From Trichomonas vaginalis G3 (Eukaryota > Parabasalia > Trichomonadida > Trichomonadidae), in the NCBI RefSeq assembly GCF_026262505.1, contig NC_067205.1:9672001-9736000 (forward strand): DNA of 64,000 nt, written 5' to 3'. The position numbers were made by a program, and so were the translations under genes. A model generated the notes under the pieces. It searched no databases. It was given only the letters and a program-made list of their open reading frames with translations, and had not been told where the DNA came from. Position 1 is the first letter of the stretch. Every line of letters begins with the position of its first letter. Of this stretch, positions 10,859 through 20,423 are shown piece after piece.

Positions 10859-12290
10859 GAAGCAAAGAATAATAATGGATTTAAGAACACTTAAAGTAAG
10901 AAATTATCTGACATACATTGAAGTATATTTATTTATTATCTTTTTATTTTAATTATTTATGAGTAAATATTTTTTAATAGAGCACTTACAACTTTCTGAC
11001 ACCAACTTAAGGGTCCACTGTAAAAATTGAAAGCCTCCGAAAATTGAGAGGCAATTTGCAAATAATCGTTATCGCCTTTTCCAAAAATTCCATTTTTCTA
11101 GCGTTCTGATTAATATTATGTGAATGCTACAAAGAAACATATCTTTAAATAAGATAATAATATATACTATAATTTCAAATCAGCATAAAATTGCAAAATC
11201 AGCGAGTTTGTTAAAAACTTGATTTTTTTTTATTTTTTCCCCTTATGAGACTGAGTTTTGAAAAATACATATTTTCGAATTTTCATTTAGTTTTAAGTAT
11301 TAGGAATCTTTTTCTGGGAAATTAATTGAAAGGAAGTTAGGAATTTTGCTTTGATGCTATTTCGAACTAATATTATTACGTATGCAGTTTATGTTGGTTC
11401 AATAATAAACATGAAATTTCAAGATTAAACGATAATCTCAACATTATCATGATGATATATAAATTATATCTTTCCATATGCCAAATAATCAAAATATTGA
11501 TTATCAAGAAGATATTCTCTAACAAATTGATAGTTTTTAAATAATTGTATATTTTAGTGGTTATTATTCATACCAATACCTATTTTATAAAATCTCATAA
11601 CAACAATATCAATGTTCGACTCAATGCCAAAATTAAGATATTATTTTTTCAATATTCATACTGTGATAAATTTTAGTAAGTTGAATGATTTTGTCTCGTA
11701 TATGATATAGAGATGAAATGCATAATTTATAAAAATTTTCATTTATTCAAGGGCATTAGAGTAAATCTTTATTAAAAAATCAGATTTATATAGTGATACT
11801 GCATAAAATTGCCAGTTCTCAAATCATGAAAAATAAAAATGATTTTATTTCAAAAACAGCACAAATAATTTATATTGGCATTAATGTAGTAGTTATCACG
11901 TAAATTTGAGTTGTTAATGCTTGAGTCAGGGAAATCTCACAAAAAATGACATTTTAACTTTACAAAGTCCTTCATGTTTGCCATTTATTTGCCAACTACC
12001 CCTAAGGATGCAGACTTGGCAATTCATAAAAAATTTCGCCCAATAAGACACATGTATCATAGTTATAAGTATTTAGTTTTAGGACTTTTTCTTCTTCTTT
12101 TTCTTCATTTTGTTTTTAATTATTTTGTATTTTAATTTCTTTGTGAAAAATAATTCACTCTCTGCTCATTTTGATGAGAATTCTCTGATACATTTTGTGA
12201 TTTGTTAAAAAATTTATTTTTAAATAGTATTGACGAGAAAAAAAATTAAAATAAACATTTAAATCTTTTTTCTGCAGTCAATACTATGCT
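10859..12290. other. AT-rich intergenic stretch, nothing recognised
   Basis: No reading frame of note, no inverted repeat of size and no gene relic was seen. It separates the ankyrin gene from the hairpin- and MITE-bearing region. Confidence 0.5.
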
Positions 12291-12386
12291 AAAATGTTAT
12301 TCAGCTTTTTTGCGGTTTGAAATTTTGGGGAGGCGACCTTCGGTCGCCTCCCCAAAATTTCAAACCGCAAAAGTGAATAACATTTT
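12291..12386. repeat. Long perfect-stem hairpin with TTC loop
   Basis: A 28-bp perfect stem (12311-12338 with 12342-12369, starting TGCGGTTTGAAATTTTGGGG) closes on the 3-base loop TTC. Beyond a small interruption, AAAATGTTATTCA at 12291 pairs again with TGAATAACATTTT ending at 12386. The inner stem is far richer in GC than its surroundings. Function unknown. Confidence 0.85.
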
Positions 12387-12717
12387 GCAAAAATTATTCG
12401 AAATATAATAACCGAAATGCATTATCTTATTGAGGTTTGAATGTTAGTTCAACAAATGTATCATACTCACGAATGAACTCTCAAAAATAGTTCAACTGAC
12501 TAAGATTATTCCAAAATAATCATAAATTTACATATTAATTCATGTAAGAAGGCCATGTAAAGAAATTTAGGCATAAGTTCATGTTTACTAAACGAAACAA
12601 TAAGTATAAATATAACAATAAATGAGCCTGATTTGATTTTACGTGTAGTTCAATATGTTTCAGTGTCTTTGTTTATGCTTTCTTGAATCTTGTGGCAATG
12701 GAGCAATTCTCAATAAC

Positions 12718-12808
12718 GTACAATTGCCAAAAATTTTAAGGTTTGGCAATTCATCCAAATCACTGCGAAAAAGAATTGCCAAAACCGTAATTGCCTTGGC
12801 AATTGTAC
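12718..12808. repeat. Imperfect hairpin, about 35-base arms
   Basis: The outer arms GTACAATTGCC (12718) and GGCAATTGTAC (ending 12808) pair perfectly. The inner arms pair as TTTGGCAATTC with GAATTGCCAAA. Mismatches lie in between and the loop is about 20 bases. The shape resembles a small-RNA precursor, but there is no evidence of transcription. Confidence 0.65.
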
Positions 12809-12940
12809 ATAATTTAAAAAAGTATCTCTAGTTTTACTATAGCCTAATACACAACATCACAAAAAACATAAATCCTTCGACAAAAAATATCGAATGATTC
12901 AATTTCAAATAATGGAATCATCAATAATGTCACCATTTTA

Positions 12941-13808
12941 TAGGGTGGCAGGAAACCCCCGTAGCATCTAGGGATCAAAAGGAGATAGCTACATTCTGGT
13001 TTCATATTTATAAACCTTTGTTAAATTAGGTAACTTATAGTTGTGTAACTTTGATTAAAAGATTTGAATAAGATCGAAAAGATTAATTTTTTCAAAAAAA
13101 TTGAATCTGAAAACCATATTTGAATCTCAGTTTGTTATTGGGATATTCTTCTGGATATTTAATAAGTATGATATAAAAGATGATTGATAATATAAATAAT
13201 TCTGTATTAGATTTTGTTCTATCTCATCTATTCAGATATTTTTTAGCATCCAAGTTTATTCGGGTAATTTTGACAAAAAAGTTCGCTTCGAATTACGATT
13301 AGCTCATCACCATAACCAATAGTTGTAACAACCAAATGAGTTAAAACATAATAATAAAAAGTTATATATTTCATAATTCTTTGATAGGTTTTTTATTAAT
13401 AATTACCAATAATTCTGAAAACTTTATTTTATCAATTATCCCCGCACTCAAAAAATGTCATTTTATGACGTTTTAAACAAAATAGTTTACATCAACCACA
13501 AGAAATAACAATGTGTTTGCTATATAATATATTAAATAAACTCGTATATTTTCTTTTTTATCATACAAAGTTGGATTGATATTGATCACATAAAACACAG
13601 CTAGATTTCAAATCATCATAAGAAAAGGTGATACTTTTTCTTCAAAATAAATGGCAAAATGAACTTTAATAACTCGCTCAAATCAAGGATTGGAGACTCA
13701 TGATTAAAAATATAATAGGCTATTATTGACGTATTTTCTAAATATAGTATCAGATAAAAGATAACTCAATTAAGTATTGAGATGCTATGGTGGTTTCCTG
13801 CCACCCTA
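12941..13808. mobile_element. MITE with mariner-like ends and TA duplication (868 bp)
   Basis: The ends are inverted repeats of about 31 bp beginning TAGGGTGGCAGGAAACC, with two mismatches, and TA flanks each side. The first seven bases, TAGGGTG, are the same as at the ends of the mariner at 5758-7061. No reading frame is inside. This looks like a non-autonomous Tc1/mariner-type element; which transposase moves it cannot be told. Confidence 0.7.
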
Positions 13809-14097
13809 TATTTCAAAAATATATATATAGATGCACGACGATAGCCATAATTATGGCGACCCGCTCGCCGAGCACTTTTTGACGTTCGCGCGTTATACAA
13901 AATAAATTTCGTTTATATACGATGCATGATAAGATATCTATTTTTATCTTGCTATCACCTCCCTTTTTTGTGTAATACTCATATTAAATTTCATAATCTT
14001 TTTATTTGCCACAAATGAATATATTGAGATGTTGCCATTGATGTTCCTAGTCAAGCACGCATATTGAAGTGGAAAATTGGGAAAGTTTTCAACTTAA

Positions 14098-14870
14098 CAG
14101 TCCGGTGGTTTCTCGCGTGTTAAGACCTGGCTGGCGTGTTAACTTTTTTGACATAATCGTACTTTGCTACTTTTCCTTATATTACGAACATACATACTAA
14201 TATAGTACAAATTATTTACAAACTGTTGTTAGTTGACGTAACAAAATATTGATTACATGCAATTTAGTCATAAAGAATGGAAATACATGGGTATTTAGGA
14301 AGAATAACACAATATTAGTGTTTATCCCTTGCATTTTTCACTATAGTTTATCATAACATATCGAAATAAATGTGATAATTCTATTATCATCTATTTTTCT
14401 GAATAACGCTTACATATTATGAGCACATAGATAGAATAAGAATGTGATATTATTTAAATCTTCTAATTACCAGATCCAAAAAATTGGATAATATTATACC
14501 AACAAATTATCAATTAAACGAATTTGAATGTCTTTGATATAATCCAACAGCCCCAAAACTGTTTTGTCAGATTTTCAATATCTTAATAAAGGGAAAACTA
14601 AGATTCTATTAATGATGAATGATTTTCTAATCCCCAAAAATATTATGTGTTCTAATCCTAATTCAATGCAGTCTGCTAATTGCACCATTAGATGCTCATG
14701 ATGGAAAATTTTGACCCAATTTTGTAAATTTATGAAATATTATTATTTATAATATTATCAAATATATTTCCAAAAATGATTCCACGAAAATTTTTGCCAA
14801 AGTTCTCAATTTTGAATTTATCGTCTTAACACGCCAGCCAGGTCTTAACACGCAAGAAACCACCGGAGTG
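14098..14870. mobile_element. MITE with TTAA flanks (773 bp)
   Basis: Inverted repeats of about 44 bp begin CASTCCGGTGGTTTC and run through GTTAAGACCTGGCTGGCGTG with two mismatches. TTAA lies at both outer edges (14094-14097 and 14871-14874), as expected for a piggyBac-type duplication. The interior is AT-rich and non-coding. The superfamily call rests only on the TTAA. Confidence 0.7.
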
Positions 14871-14874
14871 TTAA

Positions 14875-15189
14875 TAATTTAATTAATTTTGTATTTAACA
14901 TTCGAGAGAGTTTTAATATTTAATACAAGTATGTTTAAAGTAGTTTAATTTAAATAAGTATAGCGAACAAAAATGCGAGCGGTGTCAAATTTCCGAGCAC
15001 TTTTTGCACTTATAAATATATGGAAACTAAAATGTAGCATTTTCTTGCTTCTTTTAGACTAAAATAATGCAAAATTTACTGATTTTTTTTCATAACTTCA
15101 CTTATCCAAGAATTTCCAAGCTTGGCAATTCGTTTTGACAACCTTACTTACCCCACCAAAAAAAATTCTCGCCAAATCGCAGAAGTGTC
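14875..15189. other. AT-rich intergenic stretch
   Basis: No gene is seen. The phrase CCGAGCACTTTTTG at 14993 also occurs near 13868 on the other side of the TTAA element, which hints at a shared or duplicated flank. Confidence 0.4.
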
Positions 15190-15960
15190 ATAATTTCAAG
15201 GTGTACCACAGTTGGAGTCGCCCCCAACAATCTACTTGCTGGGATGCTACATAGCCTTTGATCAGGCTAATCATAGTGTTGCTCCATCCATATCATCATG
15301 TGATATCGATCGGAGATCTCTAATCGGTCTTCCATCAGAGCTCCGCAAGCCAGAAGCGCAATACATATGCAGTATAACTGTTAGGACATAGTAGCTAAGC
15401 TGTATAGTTATTGCGCTTCTAAGGATTTTAGTTATCCTTTATTGTCCTCATACATTTGTACTACCGCCTTCTGATCCCCAAAGGACTAAGGGTTCTGAAA
15501 TTACTCGAGCAGGGCAAGGTTCTTCCGAGATCTCTCATTCCATCGGAAGATCTTGGAAGAATTTTGCCTTAAACTACTCAATTACTATTTCCTGGTTTAC
15601 AAAGAACCAGGGATTCTGTAGTTGATCTAATAAGGCAGAGTTTTTCCGAAGTCTCTCATTTCATGAGAGGTCTCTGAAGAACTTTCCCTTAAGATAGTGT
15701 ACTTATGATCTCTAACAATTTGGGTGTCAGAGAATGTAAATTTATTCGACTAGGACATAGTGATATTTCAAGAGCGGTAAATTACACTTAGCATTTCTCG
15801 TTGGTCGATAACATAGTTCTCAGAGACTGGCGGATGTTTTGGTTCTGAATAAACTCCTGCTACTCCTAATGGGATTTTCAGAGATAGAAGCAAATCTAAT
15901 GAAACTTTGAAAGAGATAATGATTATTGTGGTCAAAAGTTTCACAGAATAGTTTGATTTA
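15190..15960. repeat. Loose cluster of imperfect hairpins, higher GC than flanks
   Basis: Several imperfect inverted repeats follow one another. At about 15350-15420, AGAAGCGCAATA pairs with TATTGCGCTTCT. At about 15513-15572, AAGGTTCTTCCGAGATCT pairs with AGATCTTGGAAGAATTTTGC, with bulges. CCTGGTT...AACCAGG is at about 15592-15613. At about 15631-15692, AAGGCAGAGTTTTTCC pairs with GAAGAACTTTCCCTT. No reading frame is present. It may be a diverged relative of the ordered array at 17930-19242. Confidence 0.5.
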
Positions 15961-16081
15961 GATATTACATCAGTTCTTCATTGATTTTCTTTCCCATCAA
16001 CAAGCATATCATGTGATTTATTGATTTGCAGTGTGAAGATATATATTTGATCAAATATAATTTGGGGTCTCAGTTGGCTTC

Positions 16082-16183
16082 GCTTGCCCTTCGGGCAAGC
16101 ACACCACCTTCGGCAAATCTAAATAATTTTTTTGAAAAATTGAATTATTCACTATTTGGTTGGCCCTTTGCGCCAACCAAATA
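16082..16183. repeat. Two small hairpins
   Basis: GCTTGCCC-TTC-GGGCAAGC lies at 16082-16100 and has the same TTC loop as the hairpin at 12291-12386. TATTTGGTTGGC (16153-16164) pairs with GCCAACCAAATA (16172-16183). Function unknown. Confidence 0.65.
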
Positions 16184-16190
16184 ATGAAGA

Positions 16191-17929
16191 ATAATAATAT
16201 ATGTTTAATTAAAATATGATTAAAATTTCTGAATGAAAACTATCAAAATTAAAGTCCCTTGAGATATTAATTCTATGATGTATGTCAATGTTATATTTAT
16301 CATTATTTTTAATTTTTATTGACCCACCCAAAAAAGCCTTCTTCCACTAACATGAGTTATAACGTGCTTTTTCTGAAAATGATAGACTAGTATTATAATA
16401 TATTGTAGAGCATATTTTTCATCTTTTTTAAGAAGGGATTCCACTCTCAATTTTGAGTTTTAGCTCAAAATAAATGGAAATTTAGATTCGTCATATATTG
16501 AAGTTTCTAAATCCTCTTTTTATTTAAGCCAAATTTTCGAAAATTTTGTCAGAAAATTTTCTGACACTCTCACTTTTTGGAGATCTACGTATGATATTAA
16601 ATAACTTTTTCATAAAAAAACGCAAAAATAATTCTGATCGAGCACGGTGGCAGACTCTGAAATATTTGTATTCCAATTCAAATTTTATTCGCGGAAAATT
16701 TCAGATTTTTTAAAAGAGTTTCAATTTTTCATTTTCTAAACAGATTGCGGAGATTATAAATCGGCTAAAAGTAGTTATTTTTAATATCCATTCATATATA
16801 TTTATATAAATTTCTAAAATTCACTTTTATTAAATGAAATATTATTTTATCGGGAATGTATACTTGTTAGTTTGTTAACGCCCTAAATATACATAATCCA
16901 AATATTTACTTTATTAAATCAACAATAATGCCGGTTTTGGTTATAAATGAAAATGCATATCCTCATCAGAGAGCTTATATCATATATGAAGTCAACAAAT
17001 AATATTATCTTATCAATTCTATTGAGATATGAGCTGGGGTCTGCATCATTTTTCAACGCAATCTAACTCAATATCTTAATTTTTTTGAAACATTGAAGCT
17101 TTTATCTACATTTGCTATCTGTTTTCATATTTTTTACCGATTGTAACAACTAATATTTTATATCTTTATGTATAACTATCACTAAAGGCAATTTACTGAT
17201 ATATTTGGTTATAGTAATGTTAGAAATACATATGAATAGTCTTTTATACGAAAAATCATATTTTTATTAAAAGATTATCAAATGATTTCTCCAAATATTA
17301 AGCATTATTGTGAAATATAGATCAAACATATTGTGATACTGATAGTGTAGAATGATTTATACTCTAAACACTAATAATATTATAATATCATCGAAGTTAG
17401 ATTATTATATCCCTACAACTTAGCTTAATTCTCGATTTAATCACGGCTTCAGTTAGTCATACTAGTATGCATTATACCCTACTTACCCCATTGATTGACA
17501 CCAAATATCCAGTGTGGAACCACTTCTCTTTTTTAAAATTTTGAATTCTTGAACTAGGGTTCTAATTATAACTTATGAAAAAAATTAATAAAAAAATGTT
17601 GCATGCTAAGTAGTGTCAATGTGTAAACCTCTCAATTTTATCGTCGAGGAAGCAACACAATTCCCTCAAAAATATTGAAAAAATATAGAAAATAAAATGA
17701 ATTAAGATGTAGTTAAAATGAGAAATAGATTATGATATTAGATTTTAGAAAAAACAGACTTTTGATATAACTTTTGAGAATCTCATATAAAAAAAGCATT
17801 TAAAAATAAATTTAAATATCTTATTTATTTTACTATTGTAAATATATTCTGAGATTTTTAGAAAAAAACACTTTTCATAAGTATTCAATATTTGAGAATA
17901 CGCTCCAAAAAAAAATAGATTCTCTTATA
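16191..17929. other. AT-rich intergenic stretch, nothing recognised
   Basis: About 1.7 kb without a reading frame of note or a clear inverted repeat. Confidence 0.45.
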
Positions 17930-18253
17930 TTTGCTTATATAAAAGGAAACTCTCTATCAGATGCGAATGCATGAATTCAGCACCTCCGATCGAGAGTTTC
18001 CTCTTATATAAGCAAATCTTTTTCATGAGTTATTGTTAATATAAAAACATTAAAAGCTACCAATATGAGAAATTAAACCCTGCGAGGTACCAGTCTAGAA
18101 CTGGCGCTTCGCAGGGTTTAATTTCTCTTGACAAATGACAAAACTTGTTCGCAATTGTGAACCATTGCGAGCAAGTTTGCCAGATATCTGGAAGGAATTG
18201 CTCCTTATGATATATGCATTGTAACTGTATATATCATAAAGAGCAATTCCTTC
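17930..18253. repeat. Hairpin cassette I (D1, B1, A1, C1)
   Basis: D1 17930-18016 has 25-base arms with one mismatch and a loop of about 36. B1 18067-18127 has GAGAAATTAAACCCTGCGA against its complement, then a mismatched inner stem. A1 18141-18178 has AAACTTGTTCGCAAT/ATTGCGAGCAAGTTT. C1 18191-18253 has GAAGGAATTGCTC/GAGCAATTCCTTC, then an inner stem with few mismatches. Confidence 0.8.
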
Positions 18254-18264
18254 AATTAAACGCA

Positions 18265-18375
18265 AAAACTTTGGTGCAATCGTTGGTGATTGCACCAAAG
18301 TTTTCGAACATTCCCGAAGGAATTGGAGGGTGAGAGATACAAAGTCTATCTATGTACCTCCCACCCTCCAATTCC
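18265..18375. repeat. Hairpin cassette II, D and B missing (A2, C2)
   Basis: A2 18265-18304 is a perfect 17-bp stem AAAACTTTGGTGCAATC with a 6-base loop. C2 18319-18375 has GGAATTGGAGGGTG/CACCCTCCAATTCC around a partly paired loop. The absence of D and B between C1 and A2 suggests a deletion in the array. Confidence 0.8.
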
Positions 18376-18377
18376 CA

Positions 18378-18624
18378 CTCTAAATGGGAGAAACTTTGTT
18401 CGCATGTTATCTTATTCAAACAAAGTTTCTCCCATTTAGAGAAGGAATAGGAGCCTACCAGGCACTGATATATAATCAGTGCTTTGTAGGCTCCTATTCC
18501 TAATAGAAAGTTCGAAAACTCGGTCGCAATTGCATCTGATTGCGACCGAGTTTTCGAACTTTCCCGAGGGAATTGAAGGGTGAGAGGTATATAGTATGCC
18601 TATATGCCCTCACCCTCCAATTCC
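18378..18624. repeat. Hairpin cassette III (D3, B3, A3, C3)
   Basis: D3 18378-18441 has perfect 23-bp arms and an 18-base loop. B3 18444-18500 has 26-base arms with two mismatches. A3 18506-18563 has perfect 25-bp arms and an 8-base loop. C3 18569-18624 begins GGAATTGAAGGGTGAGAG and pairs nearly throughout with a 4-base loop. Spacing to the next cassette is 248 bp. Confidence 0.88.
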
Positions 18625-18625
18625 T

Positions 18626-18873
18626 CTCTGAAGCTGGGAAATTTTGTCCAAATGTTAAACTATTCAGACAAAATTTCCCAGCTTCAGAGAAGGAATAGGA
18701 GCCTACAAAGCACTGATATATAATCAGTGCTTTGTAGGCTCCTATTCCTAATAGAAAGTTCGAAAACTCGGTCGCAATTGCATCTGATTGCGACCGAGTT
18801 TTCGAACTTTCCCGAGGGAATTGGAGGGTGAGAGATACAAAGTCTATCTATGTTCCTCCCACCCTCCAATTCC
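18626..18873. repeat. Hairpin cassette IV (D4, B4, A4, C4)
   Basis: D4 18626-18689 has perfect 23-bp arms whose sequence (GAAGCTGGGAAATTTTGTC) differs from D3. B4 18692-18748 has perfect 26-bp arms. A4 18754-18811 is identical to A3. C4 18817-18873 is close to C2. Confidence 0.88.
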
Positions 18874-18875
18874 CT

Positions 18876-19117
18876 CTCTGAAGCTGGGAAATTTTAGGGA
18901 AACCCCAACATATTTCCCTAAAGTTTCTCCCATTTCCACCAGGAATTATAGTCTACGAGGTACTGAACCAGATTCAGTACCTCGCAGACTCGGATTCTCA
19001 TTTACAAACTCAAAAATTCAGACGCAATTTGAAAGCATTACGCCCAAGCTTTAGAGTTTGTAAATGAAAAATGTTCCTTATGAAGCATATAATTGATACA
19101 CATGCTTAACATGGAGC
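18876..19117. repeat. Hairpin cassette V, more diverged (D5, B5, A5, C5)
   Basis: D5 about 18883-18933 is imperfect (TTTAGGGAAA/TTTCCCTAAA core). B5 18943-18997 has 25-base arms with four mismatches. A5 18998-19067 has a perfect outer 14 bp (TCATTTACAAACTC) and an imperfect inner stem. C5 19073-19117 is imperfect, 12 of 16 paired. Confidence 0.7.
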
Positions 19118-19242
19118 AATTTACAGAAAAAAGCGAGGAAACTTCCCTCATATTTTTGCATATTTAAAGCAAAATATAAGCATTTTATAGGAGAAATTGG
19201 GAGCTATGAGGCGCTGATTCTAGATCAGCGCCTCATAGCTCC
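19118..19242. repeat. Last partial hairpin cassette (D6 degenerate, B6)
   Basis: D6 survives only as a short stem around 19150-19178. B6 19200-19242 is a perfect 19-bp stem GGAGCTATGAGGCGCTGAT with a 5-base loop; it differs from B4 at several positions in both arms. Confidence 0.75.
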
Positions 19243-20423
19243 TAACTTCATATTTTTTCTCATAATTTTAAAAAATTTTAGATTTTTTGAGATTTCAATA
19301 CTACTTTCAATATTTTGAATATATGTGCATTTTTTCTTTTTCAATTCTTATTCACAAAATGGTAAGCTTTTATAAATGTAATTTTTAATATCTTATATTC
19401 AGAACATATAACTAGTAAATAAAGTACTTATTTTATACATACAACGTAGGGCATAACACATCAAATGATCAAATCTATTTTATTTTTATATAATATATCA
19501 ATCAAAGCAAATTTGTTGTAAACAGAAATTCATCAAAAGTGACACCTCAGAAAAGCTAAAATATTGAATTTTTGGAACTTTTGATAGAGCACGTTTTTAA
19601 ATATTAATTAAAGTAAATGTATATTTTGTAAAGATTCTTTTTAATAAAAAAGTAAAATTTTGAAGAAGAACACAAAATCTTCTGAAAAATAATATCACAT
19701 AAACTCATATTATTTTCTAATATATAACTATTTTATATAAAAATCAAATTCAATGATCTTAAAAGCGAAGGATAAACCTCAAAATTTACGAATATAATGA
19801 GTGGGAATATAATGCTTATCTATCATAAAACCATATGAAAAGTACTCTCAAAACTAACTTTTTCCTAATTATAATTAAATCTAGAATATTGTATTATGCT
19901 TAGTATTATTTCATTTTTCTCATTCAATTTAGAATTTACAAATGTCAAAAAATTGAGAGATGTCACTTTTGATGAATTTCTGTTTATTACACTATAAGCA
20001 TTATTATCAGAGTAGAATATGAATATCATATCAGAAAATGTCGCAAATCTGCCATTTACCCGGCCAAATAGCAAAAATAATTGAATACTTTTAGCAAACA
20101 CTTTAAAAATCAATAAAAATATGAAATATAGATATTAAAGAGACTCTATATACGATATTCATAAAGATTTTCCAAAAATATCACATCGCAATATCAAAAA
20201 AGTGACGTCCTCAGTGGAGTCAAGGGTCGAAATTGCTAGCTAAATGTTTTTTTGGCGAAATTGCGTATTGTACGTTTTTTTCGCAAAACGAAACCCTTAA
20301 TTCACAATCATGTTATTTGCTATTCTTATCAATTTCAAATTACAAATCAAATCAATATTGTCTCAAAAAAAATTTTTTTTTATTGGCGTTAAAATTGAGA
20401 GGAAAAATCAAAGATAAGGTGCA
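19243..20423. other. AT-rich stretch upstream of the formin gene
   Basis: No gene is recognised. The region next to 20424 should contain the formin promoter, but I see no clear TCAYW initiator close to the ATG. Confidence 0.4.

Larger units (their letters stand above)
17930..19242. repeat. Ordered array of about 20 hairpins in a repeating D-B-A-C cassette
   Basis: Consecutive inverted repeats of roughly 40-85 bases fill 1.3 kb almost without gaps. They fall into four sequence families that recur in one order (called D, B, A, C here). The best-kept cassettes repeat every 248-250 bp. Stems are 15-26 bp, loops mostly 3-18 bases. Different cassettes have different stem sequences that still pair, so both arms have changed together. 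No protein-coding frame explains the region; the short frames inside are by-products of the palindromes. A run of small structured RNAs is one reading; a palindromic satellite is another. There is no recognisable promoter or known RNA family. Confidence 0.85.

Noticed and set aside
18095..19054. Short open frames inside the hairpin array
   Set aside because: They follow the palindromic sequence on both strands, have no start context and no recognisable product.
17930..19242. CRISPR array
   Set aside because: The units are palindromic hairpins in four families without unique spacers, and the host is a eukaryote.
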